From assembly GCA_019648995.1 (NCBI GenBank), contig BLXT01005065.1, positions 1,274,222-1,300,057 on the forward strand: a stretch of 25,836 nucleotides of DNA. The letters are read 5' to 3'. Shown here in pieces: positions 10,060 through 19,200 of the stretch. Origin of the DNA: Plakobranchus ocellatus. Taxonomy: Eukaryota; Mollusca; Gastropoda; Plakobranchidae. The notes below the pieces were generated by a model. The model searched no databases. It had not been told where the DNA came from and saw only the letters and a list, made by a program, of their open reading frames with translations. The position numbers and the translations under genes were made by a program. Numbering within the stretch: the first letter of the stretch is position 1; every line of letters begins with the position of its first letter.

Positions 10060-10727
10060 CCGGTTACCGGTTATTGACAGTTGTTCACAAAGCAACTTGC
10101 AAATGCCAGGATGTCCACTATTCCTTGTGAGAGTCTTTATAGGAGTCCGTGCTTCAAATCCTAAAGAAAGCCAGTTGCAGGGTATTTTCTTTCACAACCA
10201 CTGACGCAGGAATACGTATTTAAAAGATAAATAAATATAGAAATTTTGTAGCAAAAGTATGCATTCTATACTCCTTCAAACTTTCAACTTCTCTCGGCTG
10301 CTTTTTAATATGCAACTCAAGAAGAGTGCACACTAAGCATGTATGTACGCTAAACTTTGTATGGGAGGTAAGGTTTCGTGAACGGAGGCCTAGCCTAACA
10401 AGGCCAGAACAACGACTACGTGTGCATGCAAAATTTCATTATGCCATGGTCATTAAACATTTTGAAAAAGACAATTCTTAAATTGCAGTTAATGCTCAAT
10501 AAGTTAACACCCCATGGACAATTCTTCTTATTATTATTATAATTATTGTTGTTGCTGTTGATATTACTGTTGTTATAATTCTTATTATAACAGGTCAACA
10601 ATGTAGTATTACGGGGGGGTTACGACAAAATTAAGAAAGGTGTAAGAANNNNNGTTAAAAAAAAAGTCCCAAAAAAGGTGTAAGAATAAACTTGAACTGC
10701 TTCTAATGATATTCTTTTGTTGAACAG
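10060..10727. other. Spacer with assembly gap and a short ATT/GTT-rich tract
   Basis: Positions 10528-10590 are an imperfect trinucleotide tract. A 5-base N gap lies at 10649-10653, and the word AAGGTGTAAGAA occurs on both sides of it, suggesting the contig ends overlap or a local duplication was misjoined. No coding sequence was seen before the BESS-like exon. Confidence 0.5.
10649..10653. other. Assembly gap (5 N)
   Basis: Five undetermined bases are flanked on both sides by the same 12-base word (about 10637-10648 and 10676-10687). The gap length is probably nominal. Confidence 0.98.
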
Positions 10728-11131
10728 ACAAAGGAAATGATGAAAATAAGGCAGCGTAGAATCAGCATACAGTCTTTAAATTTCCAGATAACAGGAATAA
10801 GAGAAGTCCCGATGCTGTTGAGAAGGCTCTCTTTATTTTTGCGCAAGCACAAAGCAGCGAAGGGAGAACATTCAAGAAAAAGTCCAAGACATTTTTGGAG
10901 CCATACTATTACCGTTTAAAGAAACTGTCGAAGGATCAGAAAGTTGCGATGCAGTTGCAAATTGCACGGTTATTCTTCAACACGGAGAACAGACATTTAC
11001 TACTCCAGTCAATCATGCCTCTGCCACCTCTGCCATCGCCAATGCAACCCCATGGAACTCCAGTTCAACTTGCGTTGGGCTGGTGTCACAATTGTTATTC
11101 CAGGTCAACATTAGCCTCGGAGAAATACTGA
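10728..11131 (+). pseudogene. Possible BESS-motif exon (MADF/BESS-type DNA-binding protein)
   Basis: An acceptor (T-rich tract then GAACAG) precedes a frame reading DKGNDENKAA, then TAG at 10757-10759, then an open run to TGA at 11129-11131. The run after the TAG includes FLEPYYYRLKKLSKDQK and VAMQLQIARLFFNTEN, with the hydrophobic spacing of a BESS motif, then LPPLPSPMQP. BESS motifs usually close MADF proteins, including the accessory protein of some PIF/Harbinger transposons. The TAG may be a nonsense mutation, or the exon may begin right after it by using it as acceptor. No MADF domain was found upstream, possibly because of the gap. The assignment is by pattern only. Confidence 0.42.
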
Positions 11132-11869
11132 ATTATAAGATTTAAATTGAATAGTACTCTATCACGAATGGAGCTCGTGTATTTATTGTTCAAACAAAAA
11201 ACAATTTAGTGTCAAGGAAAGTTAGTCATCTGAGGCTAGGTCTTAATTAAGAAAATAGTAAGCTCGATTGGGAGCGTAAGTTAAGAAATGATTATTGTTT
11301 ACATTGGCATAGAGGTAATCGAGGGGAAAGATTTATTGAGGTCTGAGCCGAACGCTTGACGAGAAGGAGCTCGGAAGCGAAACTAATTCATCATTCTCTA
11401 AGGTAGATCAGTATTTTAAAATCTCAACTGCATTTAAAATTAAGCAATATATGAACTGTAATGTGTATGCCTAGTGTATATTAACAAATTTAATCAGAGT
11501 AGGCCTAGTGTATTTTCGCCACTGAGATTTCAACGTTTGTATCATGTTTCTGGTGAACTATGCACCACCACAGAAATCAAAATATAAGTCATTACGTGTA
11601 TCAAGATCTCAAGTCTTCCGACTTAGTTAATTCCTTTTCGAGACGTTTTGTATCGTCATGTCAAGGTTGCCACCCTGATCGTGACATTGACAACGTGAAA
11701 CCCCAAATAGTCGGCAGTCCAAGTGAGACATCTTATGTTCTTGGTTGGCCATGAAAAAGTTAGATTGATGAATTTTTTTTTTAATTTACCATGTTCACTT
11801 CATTTTCTTTCATTTCATATGGTCATCTCAAAATGTAGTGTTTGAATGTACTAGAAGCTAAATAACTCG
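11132..11869. other. Spacer between the BESS-like exon and the mariner
   Basis: No gene or repeat border was recognised. It contains the TAGGCCTA-like word near 11501 that recurs through the window. It may be part of an old Harbinger element if the BESS exon and the transposase relic are related. Confidence 0.35.
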
Positions 11870-11968
11870 TACGAGGGATGTCCGAAAAGAAACAGGAAAA
11901 GGGGCATAACTCAAAGAGTTTTGATCAGATAAATTTGAAACTCACACAGATTGAAGTTCACTCTTCCA

Positions 11969-12353
11969 CTACTTCTCAACGTAATCCCCGTGGACATCGA
12001 TGCATTTTTGCCAGCGCGACAGCAGCGAATTGATACTCACTCGAAAGAAATCAACGTCAAGATTATCAAACCAGTTCCTCAATTCACTGATGAGGTCATC
12101 TTCTGTCTCGAAGCCATGCCTCCTAAATGGCGCTTCAAGGGTCCAAACAGATGAAAGTCAGAGGGTGCCAGGTCTGGACTGTGGGCAGGATGAGGAAGAA
12201 TTTCCCAACCGTAGCACTGCAGCGATTGCTGTGTAAGGTTTGCTGAATGAGGGGTCGCATTATCGTGCTGAAGCACAACACCCCTTTTCAAGAGCCCAGG
12301 TCTTTTGCGACGAATTGCTTCTTTAAGGCGGTCAAGAGTGCTGCAGTATCGGG
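11969..12353 (-). pseudogene. Mariner (DD34D) transposase, C-terminal half, frameshifted
   Basis: On the minus strand the frame reads RYCSTLDRLKEAIRRKRP, then VVLQHDNATPHSANLTQQ, then HPAHSPDLAPSDFHLF. The Asp of HDN and the Asp of PSDF are separated by 34 residues, which defines the mariner DD34D class. The first catalytic Asp lies upstream and is absent. A one-base shift near 12112-12122 moves the end into another frame that reads FETEDDLISELRNWFDNL and closes with DVHGDYVEK and TAG at 11969-11971. Truncated and shifted, so inactive. Confidence 0.9.
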
Positions 12354-12523
12354 ATGCGAAAGGTATGATCCTCATAGACATTTTGCTACAAGCTCAGTGT
12401 ATCAATGCTGCCCGATACTGGTTTGATAATCTTGACGTTGATTTCTTTCGAGTGGGTATCAATTCGCTGCTGTCACGCTGGCAAAAATGCATCGATGTCC
12501 ACGGGGATTACGTTGAGAAGTAG
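12354..12523 (+). pseudogene. Second mariner transposase fragment with internal deletion, plus strand
   Basis: The frame reads KGMILIDILLQAQCINAARY and then jumps to WFDNLDVDFFRVGINSLL and DVHGDYVEK with a stop at 12521-12523. The left copy has about 85 codons between the residues corresponding to RY and WFDNL, so this copy carries an internal deletion. The sequence ACTG occurs at both deletion edges (CGATACTGCAG and GGAACTGGTTT in the left copy), which suggests a microhomology-mediated loss. Confidence 0.82.
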
Positions 12524-12623
12524 TGGAAGAGTGAACTTCAATCTGTGTGAGTTTCAAATTTATCTGATCAAAACTCTTTGAGTTATGCCCCTTTTCCTGT
12601 TTCTTTTCGGACATCCCTCGTAC

Positions 12624-13190
12624 TACGAGCGGCTGAGTAGAACCGTACCATCGTGATTCAGAGGAAAGAGAGATAGAGGGTATGAATAACCAGTGTTTAC
12701 GTGAGATGCCACTCCATAAATCTAGATCGAAGTGAGCCCTAGAATCTAGATACAAATAACATGCGCGTTGTATGAAATAAAATGAGATGCCGATATGTAA
12801 ATTTAGATCTAATATCCGACCTAGATCTTGAAATCTAGATCAGTAAAATTATTCTTCCAGATTCAAACGAATATCACTTTCGATATCTAGAAATCAATCC
12901 TGATGGAGCCTCAGTATACGTCATGCAGAGGAACGTGACATCACCAGATTTGTGGCTGATTAGTGACTGATTATTTTGTTTCACATGCTTAATAAGGCTT
13001 AAATAGGCTTACTACAAAATGTCGTTTTGCAAATCTGTAAAATAACTTCGGCGTTTTAAAATATGCCCATATAAAATGGATGAGCTAAATTAACATATCT
13101 ACATTTTTGTGGATTTTATTGACGCGCCACAAAAATTTGTTTAGGCCTAAAACGTTTGAGCTTATCTCCATTATATAAAGATAAATATAT
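12624..13190. other. Spacer with clustered CTAGAT/AGATCT words
   Basis: From 12716 to 12898 the words TCTAGAT and TAGATCT occur repeatedly in both orientations, spaced 20-50 bases. No gene was recognised. Confidence 0.5.
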
Positions 13191-13194
13191 TTCC

Positions 13195-13580
13195 ATGTAC
13201 ACAATCATTCATGTACCTCATGCAAAGTGTCAGTCGCACCTTCGGATCAATTGCTTCACTTCTTAGGTTAACTTTCGTCACATGAGGTCCTGAGGAACAA
13301 AACTTGCTGCAGTCATTCTCTGGTCAAGCGAAAGTACTGATGGAATCATTCTGAGTTCAGTTCTAATAAAAATTCTTTCACAACATGGTAGTACACTCAC
13401 AAACCTTTTCCTTTGTTGTAATATTTCATGTATCCACCACCTCTGTAGTATTGTTCTAAGTCTCTTCAGGTCCGATAATTGCGATGAAGTCATCGCTCTA
13501 TGTCTAACTATACCAAACTGTGATGTGCTACTAGAGCCATTGAACAAAATGACAAAGCACGCACATTTATATACACGCAC
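13195..13580 (-). pseudogene. PIF/Harbinger transposase, N-terminal relic
   Basis: The minus strand reads LKRLRTILQRWWIHEILQQR (about 13475-13405), the tryptophan-rich start typical of HARBI1-like transposases. After a frame change near 13390 it continues YYHVVKEFLLELNSE, stop, FHQYFRLTRE, stop, LQQVLFL, and after another shift SEAIDPKVRLTLCMRYMN (about 13260-13209), in the order expected for the family. The catalytic DDE part is absent to the left. Two stops and at least two shifts make it a dead fragment. It runs toward the possible BESS exon at 10.7-11.1 kb; animal Harbinger elements carry a DNA-binding accessory gene besides the transposase, so they may once have formed one element now split by the mariner. 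Confidence 0.72.
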
Positions 13581-13999
13581 ACATGGAAAAGGGCAATTAG
13601 TAGCCTATTACTATTACGCATTGCGCACTACGCATTACGTACACATGAAACGCACATGGGACGCGGCTTAAAAGTTTTGTGTGGCTTGAGTAAAGTAATG
13701 ACGTTAGAATCATAAAATCACAAGAGTTTGCATAATCACAATCAATTTGAGGCCTGTAACACTTAAAAGGTTGGTCTTTTATTTATTCACTTGTTGTTTT
13801 TGTTAAAAACGAGCTAATCAGACTTGGATTGATGGATGCTGGCATCTAAATAGTAATAATTTCTTGAATTAAATTGCGTGTTTTTGAACATCTGAAAGGT
13901 GAGAAAATGTTTTTTCAAATCAGCTTTTTTTTTCTTTGCTGATTTAAAACATAAGGATAAATATGGAATACATGTATTCCACGATTCCTTTGTTTCAAT
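13581..13999. other. Non-coding spacer
   Basis: Nothing recognisable was seen: AT-rich sequence with a short cluster of GCGCACTACGCATTACG-like words near 13615-13640. Confidence 0.4.
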
Positions 14000-14062
14000 T
14001 TGTGTGTGTGTGTGGGGGGGGGGGGGGGGGGNNGGGGGGGGGGGGGGGGGGGGGAAGGGGGG
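14000..14062. repeat. (GT)n followed by poly-G tract with 2-N gap
   Basis: A short GT run passes into about 40 G with NN at 14032-14033. Such a long G homopolymer is hard to sequence; length and even reality are uncertain. Proline runs predicted on the other strand are artefacts. Confidence 0.9.
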
Positions 14063-14547
14063 TAAAAAATAAATAAGAAAAATTTCGCATTTTGGATTCA
14101 AAATAATAATTAATACGAGTGAGAGAATAAAAATTTCAAGACTCCTAACCTGAAAAAAAAATTTGATCAAAATACCTCTGTAGTAGATTAACGGTTTTTA
14201 TTAGATATTTTAAATCTCTCTATACGTAGGTCTAGATGAACCGCCAAAGAAATCACTGATAGGTGTAAACTTTTTAAAAATTAATCAACAGTTCACTTCA
14301 AAAGCATTTATTTTACTCATGTTGGTTCATTTGTTTTTTAACCGTATTGTAAATAAACACAAACGGCTACGTTTAACGTTGGAAACAAAGTCATACAGCC
14401 CATCAGAATATTTTGCCTTTAGGTTCTCCAGTAATAGAAAACACTTGAGAAGCAAAAACATTGCAGTTAGTCTACTACTTCTTCATTTTGAAGCGTAAGG
14501 GTGAAAGGTTTGAAAATATGCGCTATTTTGTTCGGCTTTGCTTAAAT

Positions 14548-14551
14548 TGTT

Positions 14552-14596
<45 letters not shown>
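14548..14596. repeat. (TTG)n microsatellite
   Basis: About sixteen near-perfect TTG units. Val or Gln runs predicted across it are repeat artefacts. Confidence 0.95.
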
Positions 14597-15687
14597 TGTT
14601 TCTCTTTTTTGTTTTGTTTTTTTCTTTGTGTTTGGATCAAAACTTTGAAAAACATGAGAATAATAGACGGGAAAAATAAAATAGTGTAAATAACTCACGA
14701 AAACAGTGAGTAATAAATGAGCTCTAAGGCATAGATTTTACCTTTGGTTTCTGTTGATCTGTGTGAAATTTGAATCCAGTAAAAACGATTGTGGTTAGTG
14801 CAATGATCAGTCAGTCACAGTTACACAGGTCATGTAATCGCTCTTCTGATCGACTGAAAACGTTTTGCCCTGTTCTTAGCACAATATGTTTTTTGCCGGT
14901 TATTTCCTTAGTATTGCGTTTACATTTTTTTTTTACAAACGTAATTAAAAAAAAAAAAACTTTACTTGATAATCAGTCAAAATAATCATGGGGGTGTAAT
15001 CCATAATATTTTGTGTTTGTGAATTCCGTCCATGCACTAGGCATTTACAGGAAATTGTAATATGCCATTCATCTTTGAACACGGGAACTGTTGGATCCAA
15101 TTATTTGAATTCATTTCCTTGGAAAGACAAAGGATAGTTTTTTTGCATAACAATTTGTTCGATACCAGCGAAACGACTTTGATAAGCAATGACAACAGCA
15201 AAATATGTATTGATTTTGTTATTTTTAATATGTATGAGGGTTATATCGATTCAATACTATTGAAATGTGCGTAAAAATGTGACCTTCTTAGAAAGCGCTT
15301 TTTAAATAAAGAGTGGAAAGCATGCCTTTTTGTGGCCACAATGACATGATCAATATTAAATGCTGACCACAATGCTGAAGAAAGCGATGGTATGACGTGC
15401 ACAAGTGACAGAACAATAGAGAAAAGTAGGAAAGCTAAGGGCTTTTGTAGATAAATAAAAAAAGTAATTAAAATACAAATCTTATTCCAGTAATGGATGT
15501 TAAAATATCTTGTAAACTTAATGGCACTTACATGTGGAAAGATGGGTAGTCGACTTTTGAGCTCAAGAGTTTAATATTTCTTAGTCTCAACTTACATCAT
15601 CATGTTTATTGCTTTAGTCAATTTATATCTTCAATTATCATACTGCGTGTTACATTTTAATGGCCTGGTTTAATTTTTTTTTTTTTT

Positions 15688-15693
15688 TTTATT
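15688..15693 (-). promoter_or_regulatory. Candidate polyadenylation signal AATAAA for the large gene
   Basis: The plus-strand TTTATT gives AATAAA on the minus strand, about 315 bases past the predicted stop. A second one lies at 15605-15610. The first is at the edge of a homopolymer and may be chance. Confidence 0.35.
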
Positions 15694-16008
15694 GTGCTTC
15701 ACCCTCTCCCAGGTTTTTCTGTTTTATATCTTGACAGATCTAGAACGCAATTATCATAACATTGTTTTATGTAAAGTATCATGCAATTATGTGAGTCATA
15801 TTTATCCCATCATGTCAAGCTGCGTTCTTTTCCACCCTACAGTCTAGCAACATATGTCAAGTCTATTTTGTTTTCTTAGTATCTTGTGCATGGATTCCCT
15901 TTCTGGAGAAATAATATCTACCACGTTCGCCTTTTCTACAGACGACCCGAATGAGTCACGTAGGAATTGGTGCAAGACACAAGCGAAGTAGCTATCATAT
16001 TGCTTTGG

Positions 16009-16213
16009 TCAGTGTAAGCTATCAGAATCGGATCTGTCTGAACGATCCTGTTGTCCACCCCCGCCGATATTCTCCCCACTGGCGCTTGAACTGAACGTTG
16101 TTGCGCTCTTCACGTTGATCAGATCCTTCACGGCAAACTCTTTTCTTTTACTCAACTGGTTGTGTCGGTTGATATCCGCCATTATCATTCGCTCTTCATA
16201 GCTCATACTCGAT
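16009..16213 (-). CDS. Exon 3 (terminal) of the giant gene
   Basis: After an excellent acceptor (a T-run then CCTCAG) the frame reads SSMSYEERMIMADINRHNQL, SKRKEFAVKDLINVKSATTF and a Ser/Gly/Asp-rich tail ending SDSDSLH and TGA. The EERMxMAD...R pattern resembles the start of the stathmin helix (EEKMEAAEERR-like). Entry phase 2 matches the donor at 18309. It could alternatively be a terminal exon of a separate gene, but no other upstream candidate lies in the window. Confidence 0.72.
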
Positions 16214-19200
16214 CTGAGGAAAAAAATGAATTATAGAAAAAAACTGTAAACGAAGTAGCGTCCATTGGATTGGCGTGAGTTGTTTTAGAGCAACATTCGA
16301 ACAACCGTGGTCATGGCTTGTAATGATAAAAGGGCGGCATCCACCAGCCCAGAGAGTAGAACTAACAAAATTGCTTTAATGTGATCTACGGCAACTGGAT
16401 AAATTTTTTTCAATGTTTTGAGATACATGTTTATAAATGGAGCAACAAGTTGACTATTATCGAATTTCATAAATGTGTTTACATAACGTCATTGTCCTTG
16501 TAACGCCAGAATATTAGAAGTAATTGTCAGTAAAAATGATCTAGATAAAGTGGAAGAACCAAATCCCTAACCAAAATCACATCGGGGCGGCGGATAAACT
16601 ACAGAGCTAGGGCGCATGGCATATTCATCTTCAAAAATTAGATTTAAGACATTCGAAAGTATTTGAAAGATCAGATATGGTTCATAGTGGGCTTATTTAA
16701 GTAGATTTAGTTTCTAAGTGTGGAAAATCGGTGGAACTTGACTGTAATAATATCTATACATCAGTACTTTTGTATGGTAGTGAGTGTTGGATAATAAACA
16801 AGGAAACCGAGAAGGAATTAGAATTATCAGAGGAATGATGGGAATATGATGAACAGAAAAAAGTCCAATGAACTGGTATTAAAAGTGGCTAGTCTTGGGC
16901 GATCACTAATTAAAACCATAAGACAGAAGCAACCACAGCTTTTAGGTCATATTTGCCGACACAAGGGTTTAGAACATCTAGCGATCACTGGAAAGATAGA
17001 AGGCAAACGCAGTAGAGGCCTTCTATCGTGTCATAGGCAATAGGTAAGGGAAACAACAACTTTATGAGGTTAACTGAGAATAGGTTTGAGTTGAAAAACA
17101 TGAACGCCATTGTCTGTTCCAGACAAAGCAACTAAAGAAGACAATATCTAGACGAGCTTTTATCGATGTTTATTTGCCCATCCTTTTTTTTTTTAATTTT
17201 TTTTTCCAAGGTATCGTGAAATATTTTATGTATTGTCTTCTTTTTTAATTCCATGTGGGTTTTTTTCTGGTTTTTATTTGTTTTGTTTTGTTTTTGTGTG
17301 TGTGGGGTTTTTTTTTTGTTTTGTTTTGTTTTGTTGGTTATTTTTTTTGTTTTTGTTTTTTTTTTGTTTTTTGGTTGTTTTTTTTGGGGGGGGAGGGTGC
17401 TTTGTTTTGTTTGTTTGTTTATTTTTTATATTGAACATTTTCTAACTTTGTACTATTTTTTTTTTCGTTTTCATTAAGTAATCCCTCAAGTTTTGTCCAA
17501 ATTTGCGATTTTTAAATTCTCAGGAATGATGAGTATTTGATTAAAAAATTGGGCACTGATAAGAAAGAGATAAATTAAAAACAATACAAATGGGGACAGA
17601 GAAATGAATAATGGGCGGGGAACATGGTAGTAACGAAATAACGTGCCTTCTTTAAAAAAAAATGCAGCTAAAGCATTTGCACCAAAATTGAAATCTCTCT
17701 CTAAAAATATAGGAATATTTTCGAAATTCATCAAGTTGTGTTACAATATCTCTTAAACGTCAAACCATAGGCAGAAAAAATCAAAATAAAATATTTTTAA
17801 AGCCTTAAAATAAATGTGAAGTCCTCTTAAATAAAAGGTTACAGATAATTATTTTTAAGAGAGATTTCTCAATTTTTAAAAAATATTAACATCGCCTCTT
17901 GTACAACAAATGCTATTTATAAAAAATTTGAGACCTATAAACTTGTAAGAATACGTATTATCAGATTGATAAATATTAGGATTCAAATACATTTCCTTTC
18001 TTTTTATGCCCGAAAGCAAAACCAATTTCGTTGATATGGAGAACTACATGTATAGAGAAAACCATAGAGTTAGAGAAATTTTTTAAATTGAGAAAATGTA
18101 AGGGGTTGAGTGAGAATTGACAAAAAAGATCAAGGTTTAAAAAAATTAAAACCCATAGAACATCAACAGTAAGGAAAACGGTTGAAGGAATTAGATCAAG
18201 AAGGTGTAAATGTGTGTGTAGGGGGGAGGGGGAGGGGGTATGAAAATTGGGAGATAAAGTTAAAGGAGAGAAAAAAGAATTATTTACAAGTATGTTATCT
18301 TCTACACACTTCTTAGGCTTAGCCAGGCGCTCCCCGATATCTGTGCCACTGATTTGCGGCTGCAAGCCAGAGTTTGATACAGGGATGAAAAAAGCCACAC
18401 CACCATCTCGCTTACATGGCTTCAAACCTTCCTCATATATCTGCTGTTTTATGGCATCGATTTTCTCAGATGGCAGGCACTCGGGCACAAAGCTTTCCAG
18501 GGACTCCTCTTTTGTACGTGATCGAGATAGACGCGGGGAGACTTCTTTCAAGGTAATGCTGTTTTTTAAAGTGTCCGTAAGTTTATCATCGATGTCTTCA
18601 GGGTAAGGCTGGACTCCATGGTTACTATCCAGGGCGCCTTCTTTGCCTAGAGTACTATCGGGGACTGCGGGATTGTCGTTTGTACGTGCATGGATGAAAA
18701 TGTCAACTTTTGTTTGAGAATTGTCTCCTAAATTCATCCATTGTTTTTCTTCACCTTGGTACGTTTGCTTCGACGGCGTCAAATCATAGTCGATTTTGGA
18801 GTTACTGTCTTTGCTTTTTGCTAAAGTTTCCTCGTATTTCGTGTCTTCTTTGTTTAATATATTTTTGTCATCGATAATATTAGAACACCTAGTCAGTTTT
18901 AATGAATCTTCAAGAAGATTGCAATATGGCCTCTTTTCTAGAGGCATATCATGCAATTCTTTTTTCAAACACATTGTCTTGTTAGTGTCTGCAAGATTTT
19001 TGTCTGACGTACTACTGCAGTTTTCAAGTGAGGGCTGTGGTTTATTATCCAGTTCTAGAAATTCTTTCGACGATTCATCTATTTGTTGAGTCAAAAAAAG
19101 GGCTTTTTCATATAAGTTTGCGCTCAAACAATTGATTTCACAATCTTCATTAGCGATCTTTGGCTTTGTTTCGAATAAGTTCAGCTTGCGATCTTCTGGT

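Larger units (their letters stand above)
11870..12622. mobile_element. Foldback mariner: two head-to-head transposase fragments with 204-bp inverted arms
   Basis: The element spans 11872-12620 with a TA on each side (11870-11871 and 12621-12622), the normal mariner target duplication. Its ends begin CGAGGGATGTCCGAAAAG. The left arm 11872-12075 and right arm 12417-12620 are inverted copies with only two mismatches by eye, far longer than a normal terminal repeat because they include the 3' end of the transposase gene. The 341-bp centre holds minus-strand catalytic sequence up to about 12353 and then a plus-strand transposase segment. The N-terminal DNA-binding part is missing, so it cannot encode its own transposase. 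The high arm identity suggests recent origin or gene conversion. Confidence 0.9.
14063..16008. other. Intergenic sequence downstream of the large minus-strand gene
   Basis: The stretch contains a (TTG)n array at 14548-14596 and a poly-T at about 15675-15690; the latter reads AATAAA followed by A-runs on the minus strand. No exon or transposon protein was recognised. Part of it is likely the 3' UTR of the large gene. Confidence 0.5.
16214..18309 (-). other. Intron 2 of the giant gene (2.1 kb)
   Basis: Donor GTGTGTAG, acceptor TCATTTTTTCCTCAG. It contains an antisense LINE fragment and a T/G-rich low-complexity tract. No intermediate exon is needed for the frame, but one of suitable phase cannot be excluded. 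Confidence 0.65.

Noticed and set aside
9665..10130. Open frames with Cys, Arg/Glu and Ser/Leu runs
   Set aside because: They are translations of the AAC and CT microsatellites.
13814..14698. Proline-, valine- and glutamine-rich open frames
   Set aside because: They cross the poly-G gap tract and the TTG array and have no unique sequence of coding character.
15362..15400. Second hammerhead core (CTGAAGA at about 15374)
   Set aside because: No GAA strand, stem II or stem I partners follow at the needed spacing.
17233..17477. Phe/Leu-rich frames resembling membrane proteins
   Set aside because: They are translated T/G-rich low-complexity DNA inside an intron.
17976..18309. C-terminal extension of exon 2 as real protein
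   Set aside because: After the AA/GTGTGT donor the frame becomes Leu/Pro/Phe-rich with a low-complexity repeat and loses the polar composition of the exon; the last exon joins in phase without it.
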